This document shows, piece after piece, positions 8,032 to 16,963 of a DNA stretch of 64,000 nt; position 1 is the first letter of the stretch; every line of letters begins with the position of its first letter. Where the stretch lies: positions 248,001 through 312,000 of the forward strand of contig CAXBLT010000001.1 of NCBI GenBank assembly GCA_963976795.1, read 5' to 3'. The position numbers were made by a program, and so were the translations under genes. This DNA comes from UBA7359 sp963976795 (GTDB lineage: Bacteria; Pseudomonadota; Gammaproteobacteria; Eutrophobiales; Eutrophobiaceae). Under the pieces are notes generated by a model, which did no database searches, was not told where the DNA came from, and saw only the letters and a list, made by a program, of their open reading frames with translations.

Positions 8032-9755
8032 TTAATCATTCCTTTTAATTCTAATAACTCTTTAATTATTCCACCTTTAAGTTTCTTTATGATTTTTTCA
8101 TCTACCTCCTCACCAACTTCACTGGTAATAAGTTTCTTCAATATATACCCCGGCTCTTCGTACTTTATTTCTTCGAATATCTCTTCCTTATAACGACTTA
8201 AACTGAGATCATAATTCTCTTCTTTGATTTCACTATACGACACCATGAACCATTGGCGAGTCCGATCATTGTCTTTTTTGATATCTTGTTCATGATATTT
8301 TTTGACGATATCTTGTAGATCACCCCAATCATCTTTTCCATCAAATTTCTTTAACTTATTACGTTTGTCATCCAGTGAGTAACCATCGTTCAACATTTCA
8401 TAGAACCAAATATATTGCGTTGCCGGTTCATCAACTTTATCTTCCTTATCGTAAACTTTGGTAAAAATCAGTATAGCCGTTGCTACTCCGGCATAGGGTT
8501 TGAATACACCACTTGGCATGGCGACTACGGCTTTAAGTTCACATCGTTCTACTAACAATTCACGTGCTGCAACAAAGGCCTTTCCTGCTCCAAACAAAAC
8601 GCCTTGGGGAATGATTACGCCTGCAGTACCGCCTTTACGCAACATGCGATAGATGTTTTCCAGAAAGAGTAGTTCTGTCTTTGTTGTACTTAGGCTCAAA
8701 TTTTCATTTATATCGCCTTTATCAATGCTTCCAGTGAAAGGCGGATTCGCCATAATGACATGGTATTGATTATCTTCATCAAAACTTTTACTTAAAGTAT
8801 CTTTATAATCAATATGTGGTTCATCAATGCCGTGCATCATCATATTCATTAAACCTAAACGAACCATTGTGCTATCGATGTCATAACCGTAAAGACTGTC
8901 ATTCAATAATTGTTTGCGTTCTTCATTTAAACTGGCACTGATCGAGGCACGTTGAAATCCATCTTCATCTATTTGTAATTCAACTTTATCTTTCTTTGCT
9001 AACTGGGAAACAATGTATTGATATGCACCCAATAAAAAACCACCTGTACCGCAAGCAGGATCAGCAATACGATTGCCTAATTGTGGTTGTACTAATTCGG
9101 CTATGAGTTTGATAATGTGCCTTGGTGTTCGAAACTGTCCGTTCTTACCGGCAGTTGCAATCTCTGATAACAAATATTCATAGACATCGCCTTGAATATC
9201 CTGAAAAGCTTGCCCCTTTTCTTCAGAATCTTTTTCCATCTCAAGAAATAATTCATCTATTGTTTTAATTGCTTCTACTAATAAAGAAGATTTTGGAATA
9301 ATAAATACTGCATTCTTCATGTGATGAGTGAAATTTGATTCTGTCCCGTTCATGTCTTTTAAAAACGGGAACACTTTCGATTGTACATGTATCAGCATTT
9401 CATCTGCTTGCATGTGTTTAAACTCACTCCAGCGTAGATTTTCTTTCTCGACTCTATACGGTTTTTCTTTTTCTTCTTTTATCTTTATAGCCTTTTTTGA
9501 ATCTTTCTCTTCTTCTTCCGTTGGCTTATATCGGTATTCCGGTGGCACCCAAAAACCTGAAAATCTTGAAGTGTATTTCTCTCCAGTAAAATCGGCATCC
9601 TGATGCTTCTTATGATCCAGTTCGTCCAATCGTTTCATGAATAATAGATAAGTAATTTGCGAGATAGCATCTAGTGGGTTTGAAATACCACCACTCCAGA
9701 ACTTATTCCAAAGCTGATCGATTTTACTCTTGATGATTGGGTTATTTTGTAACAT
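8028..9755 (-). CDS. hsdM: Type I restriction-modification methyltransferase HsdM (first system)
   Basis: A 575-aa N6-adenine methyltransferase subunit. The N-terminal HsdM helical domain contains SNPLDAISQITYLLFMKRLDE. The SAM-binding motif ADPACGTGGF is at 231-240 and the catalytic NPPF at 337-340. It lies 34 bp after hsdR and overlaps hsdS by 4 bp. Its size and the order hsdR-hsdM-hsdS fit an EcoEI-like system and differ clearly from the 817-aa HsdM at 38395-40848. Confidence 0.95.
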   Translation of the reverse strand: MLQNNPIIKSKIDQLWNKFWSGGISNPLDAISQITYLLFMKRLDELDHKKHQDADFTGEKYTSRFSGFWVPPEYRYKPTEEEEKDSKKAIKIKEEKEKPYRVEKENLRWSEFKHMQADEMLIHVQSKVFPFLKDMNGTESNFTHHMKNAVFIIPKSSLLVEAIKTIDELFLEMEKDSEEKGQAFQDIQGDVYEYLLSEIATAGKNGQFRTPRHIIKLIAELVQPQLGNRIADPACGTGGFLLGAYQYIVSQLAKKDKVELQIDEDGFQRASISASLNEERKQLLNDSLYGYDIDSTMVRLGLMNMMMHGIDEPHIDYKDTLSKSFDEDNQYHVIMANPPFTGSIDKGDINENLSLSTTKTELLFLENIYRMLRKGGTAGVIIPQGVLFGAGKAFVAARELLVERCELKAVVAMPSGVFKPYAGVATAILIFTKVYDKEDKVDEPATQYIWFYEMLNDGYSLDDKRNKLKKFDGKDDWGDLQDIVKKYHEQDIKKDNDRTRQWFMVSYSEIKEENYDLSLSRYKEEIFEEIKYEEPGYILKKLITSEVGEEVDEKIIKKLKGGIIKELLELKGMIK

Positions 9756-9789
9756 GCTATTTCTCTATATTAGTTTTCGTATTGTCGCA

Positions 9790-12609
9790 CTATGCTGCCA
9801 ATTGTTCAGTTAAGTTAAGTATTTCGTTTATTTCATTCGGACTGAATACACCACGAATACCTTGTGGGTGAATAATAGTAAAAGGTGACTGTATTAAGTC
9901 TCGTTTTTCCACCTTTTCCCGTTCAATTATAAAATCTTTTAATATACGCAAGAACTCCAATTGGCGGGTATTTAAATTACTATGTTCGGTTATAAATTGA
10001 TCAAAAGCCTGGCTGACTGTTTCTGGAAAACTGGCTAGTACTTCAATGCCCAGTATATGCCGAATAAACTGAATAAAACGCGCCTTACGGTTTTGATACA
10101 CCTTACGCAAAAGATCTTCTGTGATATGTGGATGCTCTTCATTGAGCATTTGTGCTAATTGTTCCGTTTCCTCACTATTAATGTCTTGACCTTGTTCAAT
10201 CTTTTGCAAGATAGGATTGTTTTCCGTCAGTTCTAATATCATATTCTCGACCATTTCACGATAACGACTGACACTAACGGCTTCATTCTTTGGTCCAAAT
10301 TTTACGGTTTCTTTTTTATGTATTTCATCTTGAAAATCAACATTAACCGGGTCTTCACCATTACCACTTCCCTCACGAAATTTCATTAATGGAGCCAGCT
10401 TATCTGCGAGATCATCTAAATCCGAGTCCGTGCAATCCAACCAATAAGAAATTTGTTGTGCGGCTTTAATGAGATTCTCCTGTCGTTTAACCATGGGAAC
10501 ACTTAATGGTAGCTCGCTGATTTGTTCAATTACCGCTTCTTGTAATACTTCAAATCGCTCCATATCTTCTTTATTGTCTGCTTCTTTACCCAGTAAGGCT
10601 AACGAGGTTTCCAATACATCTTTTTCGAAACGCATGGCTTTGAAATCGACACCTGACAAGGTGCGGAATAATGGCTTTATTTCAGTTCTTAAGTATTCGA
10701 TTTTTTTCGAGGATAGTTTTGTCCAGTAATTATCATCAGACAGTGGTTTTAATGCGGCCGCCGCCTCAATGATAACAACGGAGTCTTGTGGTAAAGATTG
10801 AATCTGTTGTCGCAAGATATTGACTTCTTTTTCGACAATATCCATCTTGCTATATTCAATTGCTTTTTCGATTTTATTAATGCGTACACCTACCAGGCGA
10901 ACTGGCAACGGTAATTGTCCTTTAAGTTCTTTACCTTTTGGTTTTAGCTTGAAATATTCAAAATTGTCCCAGCAATCGAGAATGAGAAAGACATCTTTTT
11001 CAGTACACCAGGGTTTGATTTTTTTTGGTTCTAATAGCCGTGTACCACGCCCGATCATTTGCCAGAATTTTGTATAGGAATAAACGGGCTTGGCAAAAAC
11101 CAGATTAACAATTTCCAGTATATCAATACCCGTATCAAGCATATCGACACTGATAGCAATACGAGGCATATCGTTATTCTTAAATTGATCAAGCAAACCA
11201 CCTTTTCCATAAACTCGAGGATCGTCAGAAACCATGACCTTGGCTAAATCACCTTTATATTGAGGAAATAACTTATCGAAGATTTCTTCCATACGACGAG
11301 CATGTGCCTTGGAAGCACAAAAGAAAATCGTTTTACCGGGCAATACACCATTATCATCTTTTATACACTCTTCCATGTATTCTTTGACAATGAGTGTATT
11401 AGTGCCTTTGTTTATAACCTGTTTTTCTAATTGAGTGCCTTCAAAATTAATTTCTTCAATATCCTTACCTTCAAGGATAAGCCGTTTTTGATCTTCCAGA
11501 CTGATAGTGCGTTTACTAATCCCTTCTTTTTGAAATTTAGTCTGGATTTTCATTACTTGAAAATCGCAAAGATAAGGTGGTTGGCTATTAACTGCTTCAT
11601 CATAGGTATAAGCGAATGTCGGCAAGCCATCTTCACAATGGAACAACTTAAACGTATTGTGATCGATAACGTCCGTTGGTGTAGCGGTAAGCCCCAGGTT
11701 TATTGCCTTGAAATAGCCCAGTACTTCTTGATAAGTGTTGTAGATAGAACGATGACTTTCATCGACTACTACCAAATCAAAGAAATGTGGTGATAGCGGC
11801 TTTTCTTGATCACGAATAATGTTGAGCATGGTCGGATAAGTCGACACATATATACGCCTGTCTTTAGCAATCAATTTCTCTCCAATCTTGGGCCAACGAG
11901 GTTCATTAGGTAGATGTTCTTTGAAAGCTGATAGTGCCTGTTCTCTTAAGCCAATACGATCTACTAAAAAAAGAACATGCTCCACATAACTGGCACGCAT
12001 TAAGGCATCAACCAACGCGATACAAGTTCGCGTCTTACCGGTGCCTGTTGCCATAATTAACAGAAAGTCTCTTTTTTTCTGTTCTATTCCTTCCAATGCA
12101 GTACGGATTGCGCGGATTTGATAGTCGCGCCCGGCTATATCGGTATTGATAAGTTCACTGCTAAGAGGTTTTCGGTTACGGCGAATATAACTTAGCCGTT
12201 CGAGATCATCTCTGGTTGGGAATCCAATTACTTTTCTTGGTGGATAATTTTCAAGATCCCAGAAGAATATTTCTAATCCATTTGTATAAAAACAGAATGG
12301 CAGTTCACCGCCTTTGTCTTTTTGAATGTTGTAGCAATATTGTTTTGCTTGCTCCCGACCTAGTTCAGAATCTTTAGATGTTTTTTTGGCTTCAACGACA
12401 GCGAGAGACTTACCATCTTTACCAAGAAGGACGTAATCACTGAATTGATGCCCTTCATATTTAGTTCTTGGTTCTCTAATTCCTTCCGGCAAATCAACTG
12501 CTATATCAAATTCTTCAATAACTTTAGTTACATCATTAACATCCCAACCTGACTCGTTTAATTTAGAGTCGATAATTTCTTTTCTGGTTTGGGCTTCTGT
12601 TAAAGTCAT
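9790..12609 (-). CDS. hsdR: Type I restriction endonuclease subunit HsdR, EcoEI-like (first system)
   Basis: A 939-aa translocase/nuclease. The N-terminal nuclease domain shows D58 in SDYVLLGKDG and E73-x-K75 in VVEAKK (PD-(D/E)XK). The SF2 motor has Walker A ATGTGKT at 187-193, the DESH box at 283-286, GLTATP at about 306-311 and a late MIGRGTRL motif. The C-terminal 300 residues match the layout of the EcoEI R C-terminal domain. It is preceded by the NERD gene 6 bp upstream. All motor and nuclease motifs look intact, so the enzyme should be functional. Confidence 0.95.
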   Translation of the reverse strand: MTLTEAQTRKEIIDSKLNESGWDVNDVTKVIEEFDIAVDLPEGIREPRTKYEGHQFSDYVLLGKDGKSLAVVEAKKTSKDSELGREQAKQYCYNIQKDKGGELPFCFYTNGLEIFFWDLENYPPRKVIGFPTRDDLERLSYIRRNRKPLSSELINTDIAGRDYQIRAIRTALEGIEQKKRDFLLIMATGTGKTRTCIALVDALMRASYVEHVLFLVDRIGLREQALSAFKEHLPNEPRWPKIGEKLIAKDRRIYVSTYPTMLNIIRDQEKPLSPHFFDLVVVDESHRSIYNTYQEVLGYFKAINLGLTATPTDVIDHNTFKLFHCEDGLPTFAYTYDEAVNSQPPYLCDFQVMKIQTKFQKEGISKRTISLEDQKRLILEGKDIEEINFEGTQLEKQVINKGTNTLIVKEYMEECIKDDNGVLPGKTIFFCASKAHARRMEEIFDKLFPQYKGDLAKVMVSDDPRVYGKGGLLDQFKNNDMPRIAISVDMLDTGIDILEIVNLVFAKPVYSYTKFWQMIGRGTRLLEPKKIKPWCTEKDVFLILDCWDNFEYFKLKPKGKELKGQLPLPVRLVGVRINKIEKAIEYSKMDIVEKEVNILRQQIQSLPQDSVVIIEAAAALKPLSDDNYWTKLSSKKIEYLRTEIKPLFRTLSGVDFKAMRFEKDVLETSLALLGKEADNKEDMERFEVLQEAVIEQISELPLSVPMVKRQENLIKAAQQISYWLDCTDSDLDDLADKLAPLMKFREGSGNGEDPVNVDFQDEIHKKETVKFGPKNEAVSVSRYREMVENMILELTENNPILQKIEQGQDINSEETEQLAQMLNEEHPHITEDLLRKVYQNRKARFIQFIRHILGIEVLASFPETVSQAFDQFITEHSNLNTRQLEFLRILKDFIIEREKVEKRDLIQSPFTIIHPQGIRGVFSPNEINEILNLTEQLAA

Positions 12610-12615
12610 TTCAAT

Positions 12616-13374
12616 CTATAACGCTCTTATATATCGACTCAAATGATATGCAGCTAACTTCTTATCTTCTAGAGAAACAATTTCTTTTTTCTTACTTATG
12701 TAATATGGAAACTGTTTAGGTTCTAGAACCCATATCTCAGAATCATTAGGAGATTCAACAAACCACCCAGGAAAAAGAATGACCGGCTTAATTAAAAATG
12801 TTTTACCTGTCGATTCTTCTAACGTCCTTTTTAACCAAGTACTCGATGCTTTAACCTGAGTGATTATTTTTGACATATCACCTAATCCATTAATCGTAAG
12901 TTGGCCTTTTTCATAACGTACTTTTGGATTTACAAAATTTGGTTTCGAATATGTTTTCGTTTCAACCAGAAATATTCCTTTATCAGATACAACCACATGA
13001 TCAATATTAAAGTTATCTCCAACGATGTCATGAAAGACCATACATCCCTGAGTTCTCAGTTTTTCCAGTTCTTGGCCGACTATTTTTTCACCATCCCTGC
13101 CTAGCTTAAGGTTTTTTAATTGCTTGAAAGCAACAATCCCTTTAATAAAACAATAAATAATTATTGGAAGCGTGATAATTGTGATGCTTAGGGGGTTAGG
13201 AATCGTATTTTGATACCATATGTACCAACTATAGAAAATCAAAAACAACAGCATCGCTATCATCATTAGATAGCCGCCTATTTTGTCATCAAGAATCTTC
13301 TGCATTTCTTCCTGAACAGACTGCCCAGGCTGGCGAAGTGGTTTCGCCTTTAACGGACTGACTTTTTCATCCAT
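12616..13374 (-). CDS. NERD-domain membrane protein at the head of the RM operon
   Basis: The frame opens at a TTG (13401), but the ATG at 13374 has GGGGAG upstream and is chosen here, giving 252 aa. Two hydrophobic segments (about 36-53 and 63-81 from that start) suggest membrane anchoring. They are followed by a nuclease-related NERD domain: a KLGRDGEKIVGQEL helix, NIDHVVVSDKGIFLVETK with the acidic residue and E-x-K of a nuclease-like core, and a C-terminal helix. NERD proteins are often linked to nucleic acid processing and defence loci. The gene ends 6 bp before hsdR, so it is probably the first gene of the eight-gene operon. Confidence 0.72.
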   Translation of the reverse strand: MDEKVSPLKAKPLRQPGQSVQEEMQKILDDKIGGYLMMIAMLLFLIFYSWYIWYQNTIPNPLSITIITLPIIIYCFIKGIVAFKQLKNLKLGRDGEKIVGQELEKLRTQGCMVFHDIVGDNFNIDHVVVSDKGIFLVETKTYSKPNFVNPKVRYEKGQLTINGLGDMSKIITQVKASSTWLKRTLEESTGKTFLIKPVILFPGWFVESPNDSEIWVLEPKQFPYYISKKKEIVSLEDKKLAAYHLSRYIRAL

Positions 13375-13401
13375 ACCCCGAAGTCTCCCCAACTTCAGCA
13401 A

Positions 13402-13940
13402 CCTATTATTATTTTCCCTATAAGTTAACTTTGCCTTATTTTGACTTAATTTTGAAGCACTTATACTCTTTGAGATGGGTCTGATTCAGTTATTTTTAAT
13501 GTACATTATTATAATTAGGTTTATACCCGCACTTTTTGTAACGAATATGCTCCAATTCTTTAGTACGTAACCCACCTATCCCTACTGCATGTTCACGCCG
13601 AGCGTAATGTATTTTTCTATCACTTTTAAAACTATCCCGAATAAAATCATCGATTTATCACTCCGCCACCCTCCATTCCAAGCTTCATTTCTCAGCGCCA
13701 ACCTCAACGACTACACAGCATTACAACTCCCTCGCCACCTGACAGACATACCTCATATCTACACGAATACTTACCTAATAAAACACTAGCAACCTGCCCT
13801 TAATATCCCCAAAGACACATTTTAATAATTAAAAACTTCATAAATAACAGTATCTTATATGATAAATATAAAAATATTTTTAACTACAAATAACCTGCCG
13901 TGCATTTATGTACTGCGGATTTTTAGGAGGTATCAAACCT
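13402..13940. other. 539-bp divergent intergenic region
   Basis: This lies between the minus-strand RM operon and the plus-strand backbone genes and should hold both promoters. It is AT-rich near its right end (about 13850-13890), where the promoter for the 13941 gene would be expected. The left half contains an open frame without a start codon, listed separately as a possible remnant at 13496-13654. No RNA gene or strong terminator is seen. Confidence 0.6.
13496..13654 (-). pseudogene. Possible gene remnant: 52-codon open frame without a start
   Basis: Read on the minus strand, this gives a protein-like peptide containing YARREHAVGIGGLRTKELE followed by a Lys/Tyr-rich tail and a TAA. The frame is closed upstream by two stop codons and has no ATG, GTG or TTG at its beginning. 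It may be the C-terminus of a lost gene. I do not recognise the family. Confidence 0.25.
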
Positions 13941-14300
13941 ATGCTGTTATTTAAAAGTGCTGACGATCTATCACAGATCGATTCTCACGACCCTGTATAT
14001 CCACTCATGAAGGAACTCATCGATGTCTTAATCAAGGCGTACACATGGGAAGGACACCCGTACAACTATCAAGATTTTGGATATCTCATATTGATCGAGG
14101 AAGACGACGTCGACCGTGTACTTGAGCCTGTGGGTTGTCGTTTGATAGATGTGCTTTGGGAAGGAGCCAGTTTACGCGATGACTTTTTCTATGCCGTCTA
14201 TCTTGCCAATAATGAATACGGCCTTGGCTTTGTCATACCAAACGCTGGTTGGGTCAAAGGAGAACTGCGTACGTTACTGGAAGAAATGTGTGAACAGTAA
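13941..14300 (+). CDS. Small acidic hypothetical protein
   Basis: The frame begins at an ATG 33 bases further upstream, but AGGAGG (13926-13930 region) lies 9-10 bases before the ATG at 13941, so that start is chosen (119 aa). The protein is acidic and soluble, without signal peptide or membrane segment, with alternating hydrophobic stretches (FGYLILIEEDDVDRVLEPV) that suggest a compact alpha/beta fold. I do not recognise the family. It heads the plus-strand group of small island backbone genes. Confidence 0.7.
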   Translation: MLLFKSADDLSQIDSHDPVYPLMKELIDVLIKAYTWEGHPYNYQDFGYLILIEEDDVDRVLEPVGCRLIDVLWEGASLRDDFFYAVYLANNEYGLGFVIPNAGWVKGELRTLLEEMCEQ

Positions 14301-14366
14301 TAAATGCACATCGCACCATTTAGCTTCCTTAAAAATTTACATATCAAACAATCTTAGGAGAACCAC

Positions 14367-14867
14367 ATGAAACAAACAGAAGAAATACGTATCCTCAAAA
14401 CAGAAACCTGCAACACCCTCTCAGCCTCAGCCAAAATCACCTATAACATCGGATGCACACCTGACTCAAAGATTTACTTCCGTATCACCAATAATACAGG
14501 TGGCGGATTCTATAGTAATGAATGGGTTGCTTGGGATGCCATTCAACAAACATTGAAACAATGTCCTAAGGACGTCCCGATTACATCTTTGTTTTTGTAT
14601 CCACTGTTCAAAGGTAAATCTGTCAACACACCTTCTTTTCTATTAGCTGCATTAAAACACCTCAAGTTAGTACAACCCTTGAAAGATAAAAAGCGTAATC
14701 ATGAGCTACTCGACTTCAAGCCGTTCAATGACGAGATGAAAGCAATGACGTCTTCCAAGGTTGCTATGAATGTTGCCAAGAAACGGACTGCGGTAAAGAA
14801 AGCGGCTAAGAAGACAGTCACTAAGGAAACCCCTGCTACCAGAAAGAAAAAGACCACTAAGAAGTAA
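14367..14867 (+). CDS. Hypothetical protein with lysine/alanine-rich histone H1-like tail
   Basis: A 166-aa protein with a good ribosome site (AGGAG, 8 bases before ATG). Residues 1-125 form a mixed globular domain (KITYNIG, FYSNEWVAWDAIQQTL). The last 35 residues are almost all Lys, Ala, Thr and Arg (AKKRTAVKKAAKKTV is typical), like the tails of bacterial histone H1-like proteins, and probably bind DNA or RNA non-specifically. The globular part is not recognised. It may help nucleoid association or replication of the element; this is inference. Confidence 0.75.
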   Translation: MKQTEEIRILKTETCNTLSASAKITYNIGCTPDSKIYFRITNNTGGGFYSNEWVAWDAIQQTLKQCPKDVPITSLFLYPLFKGKSVNTPSFLLAALKHLKLVQPLKDKKRNHELLDFKPFNDEMKAMTSSKVAMNVAKKRTAVKKAAKKTVTKETPATRKKKTTKK

Positions 14868-14947
14868 CGGCTGCATCAGATGGTCATATACATGTCGTTG
14901 ATAGATCTTACTCAACTTTTAAATACTACATTAATTAGGAGCAAAAA

Positions 14948-15262
14948 ATGAAAACTTATACTCTTCTCATATTTATTTTTATTCTTGCCACAGGTTGTTC
15001 TGATAATTCTTCAAAAGATACCGCCTTTGCAATAAAACAATGTGAAAACTTCATCAAAGAGAATATGAAAGTAAAGGACTACATCTCCCTGGAAACTAAA
15101 ACTATCGACACGTGGGGAAAAAATGGAAACATCGTCATTGACATGGGCTATAGGAATGAAGGCTCAGATGGACCTTTTACCATGAGGCTTTGTGTCATTG
15201 ATTTAGCAAAAGGACTAATAGAGGTTCCAGGCGTATTTGGAGAAGCTCAATGGAAAAAATAA
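14948..15262 (+). CDS. Small predicted lipoprotein
   Basis: A 104-aa protein with a short positive N-terminus, a hydrophobic stretch and a lipobox LATGC (Cys17), so the mature part should be about 88 residues anchored to a membrane. AGGAG lies 8 bases before the ATG. The mature domain has a beta-rich pattern (GNIVIDMGYRNEG) with two further cysteines. Function unknown. Confidence 0.7.
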   Translation: MKTYTLLIFIFILATGCSDNSSKDTAFAIKQCENFIKENMKVKDYISLETKTIDTWGKNGNIVIDMGYRNEGSDGPFTMRLCVIDLAKGLIEVPGVFGEAQWKK

Positions 15263-15360
15263 AAACTGCTTACTCTGTCCAATGTGTTTTTACACACCAA
15301 CCTTCTACATAAACTCATAGCATAAACTTAATCAGGCTTTATCTTTAGTCGAATAACTGC

Positions 15361-15537
15361 CTACATGGCTAAGATACGACTACCACTATCCCAGGTACTC
15401 TTAGTCACCGAGTCCCCCGCACTAACTTCAAGAAAACAAAGCGTTTTAATTTCACCTTTAACAATTACCGGTCCTATACCGAGCCTTACAAACTCGATTC
15501 TTTTAACCCACTCACCTACTAGAAAACCATGCTGACG
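15361..15537 (-). pseudogene. Possible gene remnant: coding-like frame without a start
   Basis: The minus strand reads a strongly protein-like peptide containing EWVKRIEFVRLGIGPVIV, ending in RILAM and TAG. Codons show the G-first bias of real genes. An in-frame stop lies just upstream and no ATG, GTG or TTG opens the frame before its last third. The complementary frame (ATG at 15365, 56 aa) is open too but looks less protein-like. It is either a remnant or a gene with an unusual start. Confidence 0.25.
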
Positions 15538-15693
15538 TTAACACTGATTTTAGTCTTGGTCTGTGTCTATCAGTTTTACCCCAAACAGACCGTCCTATGC
15601 GTGGTCGCAGCTTTTATTACTTCAATGTACCCAGCGCAGATCATTGGGTTCTTATTAGTAATAGCTGTGGTCATGTTTTTCTTCAAACGATAA
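15529..15693 (+). CDS. 54-aa small membrane protein
   Basis: A short frame, ATG at 15529 and TAA at 15691. The peptide is almost entirely hydrophobic, with two probable membrane helices (LTLILVLVCVYQF and IIGFLLVIAVVMFFF) separated by a short polar turn, and a positive C-terminal FKR. It ends 21 bases before the next gene (15715), in keeping with the tightly packed small genes here. The ribosome site is weak. Confidence 0.5.
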   Translation: MLTLTLILVLVCVYQFYPKQTVLCVVAAFITSMYPAQIIGFLLVIAVVMFFFKR

Positions 15694-15714
15694 CACTACT
15701 CTACGGAGGTACAC

Positions 15715-15900
15715 ATGCAAAACTTTCAAAACTATTTAATCGACGCGATTGACACCGTTTCTGCTTGGGAACTGCCTGAAGAAGACTTTGCTCAAGCCGT
15801 GAATAATCAGGCAAGGTTAATGGCTGGCGATTATCCCGATGACATCTGGACACATGAAGCAGCAGAAGATCCCTACACATTGCGTCACCACATCTCGTAG
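15715..15900 (+). CDS. 61-aa acidic hypothetical protein
   Basis: GGAGG lies 6 bases before the ATG. The peptide is acidic and helical at its start (FQNYLIDAIDTVSAWELPEE) and lacks any membrane segment. The composition resembles small conserved genes of integrative elements, but no function can be given. It ends the first plus-strand backbone group. Confidence 0.6.
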   Translation: MQNFQNYLIDAIDTVSAWELPEEDFAQAVNNQARLMAGDYPDDIWTHEAAEDPYTLRHHIS

Positions 15901-15976
15901 CGCATCCCTCCCCCTCTTTCTAGTAACACCTTCCAACGTTTCATTCTGTCTGCATCATTGTAGATGTTGGTGCTCG

Positions 15977-16000
15977 CCCCCGGGATTCATATCCTGGGGG
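15977..16000. other. GC-rich hairpin without a T-run
   Basis: CCCCCGGGAT and ATCCTGGGGG pair over 10 bp with one G-T pair around a TCAT loop. It follows the 15715 gene by about 75 bases. With no T-tract on either side it is not a classical terminator; it could be a protein-binding site or an RNA-stabilising structure. Confidence 0.5.
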
Positions 16001-16117
16001 TTGGTAGGACGGGAGGACACACCTAACAACAAAACTGGAATTCTGATAGTCTGAAAATGCGGGGCAAGATTACTGTTTTTAGGAAACGACAGGTCGTCAG
16101 AGGTATCGGATGATATG

Positions 16118-16960
16118 TTAGTTTGGTTTCAATTTGCTAATAACTCTCTCTGCGCCTTCCTTAATATTACCCATACCATCTAGTGCTATTTTTTTGAATG
16201 ATATTTGGTTAATTTCTTCGAAAATAGCTTCTACTTTTTCTACAGCCATTTCTTCACGTTCATCTATTTTTCCGTCTACTTCTATAATCTCTTTCAAGAA
16301 TGATAAAGTTTCCTGAGTCATTGTTTTGTAATTGCAGTCTGGATTTGCTTTCTTAAATTCGGCAAGTACCTTAGCTACTTCTTTGATTTTAAATTCAGAA
16401 AGCTTAGATTCAGTAAACGTGATCCCTTGATTGACAAAGTTTGAGTCGTAGCCCCATTCATTTACAAAATAAGAAATAATGAGTTCCCTTTCTTTCTCAT
16501 GAATATGACCATCTACATCGGCAATTTTTAGTGCTAATGGAGCGATGAGATCGAATAAACCAAGCGCGATAACATCCATCGGCGTATTAATAAACGTTGG
16601 TATTGTCGTTACTTTGCCTGACGAAACACTTTTTAAGTGCCGCGTTATACCAAACCAAGCTCCACTGGCTAACACAGATGCTGCAATGACCCAACCTACG
16701 GGTGTAACCGCTGTTCCCACTCCTAAAAAAGCAAGTATTCCAGTTGGCGTAAAAAAAGTAGAGGCTACAGCTGCTGATTTTGCAACACTTGCTGTCACTG
16801 TTGCGACACCGGCCACATCCCAAATATCATTAGCAGTATTTTTTAATCTAAGAGAAGTATAAGCCTCCTCTCCTATCGCCAGCTTAGCCTTAAACTTTAA
16901 AGGTTCAGAGACTACTGATTCAATACCATCAAACCAGTTTTCTGTCTCTGCAGCACTCAT
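16118..16960 (-). CDS. TerB-like domain protein with N-terminal membrane segments
   Basis: A 280-aa protein. Residues 48-70 and 74-104 are hydrophobic and Ala/Gly/Val-rich, likely membrane helices. The C-terminal half is helical and carries two copies of the TerB-type acidic motif: IADVDGHIHEKERE (about 146-159) and IIEVDGKIDEREE (about 230-242). TerB-like domains bind metal or sit at membranes in tellurite-resistance and stress/phage-defence systems. The start is 3 bases after the stop of the gene 16964-17443, so the two are an operon. Specific function is inferred only. Confidence 0.72.
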   Translation of the reverse strand: MSAAETENWFDGIESVVSEPLKFKAKLAIGEEAYTSLRLKNTANDIWDVAGVATVTASVAKSAAVASTFFTPTGILAFLGVGTAVTPVGWVIAASVLASGAWFGITRHLKSVSSGKVTTIPTFINTPMDVIALGLFDLIAPLALKIADVDGHIHEKERELIISYFVNEWGYDSNFVNQGITFTESKLSEFKIKEVAKVLAEFKKANPDCNYKTMTQETLSFLKEIIEVDGKIDEREEMAVEKVEAIFEEINQISFKKIALDGMGNIKEGAERVISKLKPN

Positions 16961-16963
16961 TAG

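Noticed and set aside
13589..13789. 66-aa plus-strand frame in the intergenic region
   Set aside because: No ribosome site and unlikely composition; it is partly antisense to the more protein-like remnant.
14149..14370. 73-aa frame overlapping the 119-aa gene
   Set aside because: Out-of-frame shadow of the 13941-14300 gene.
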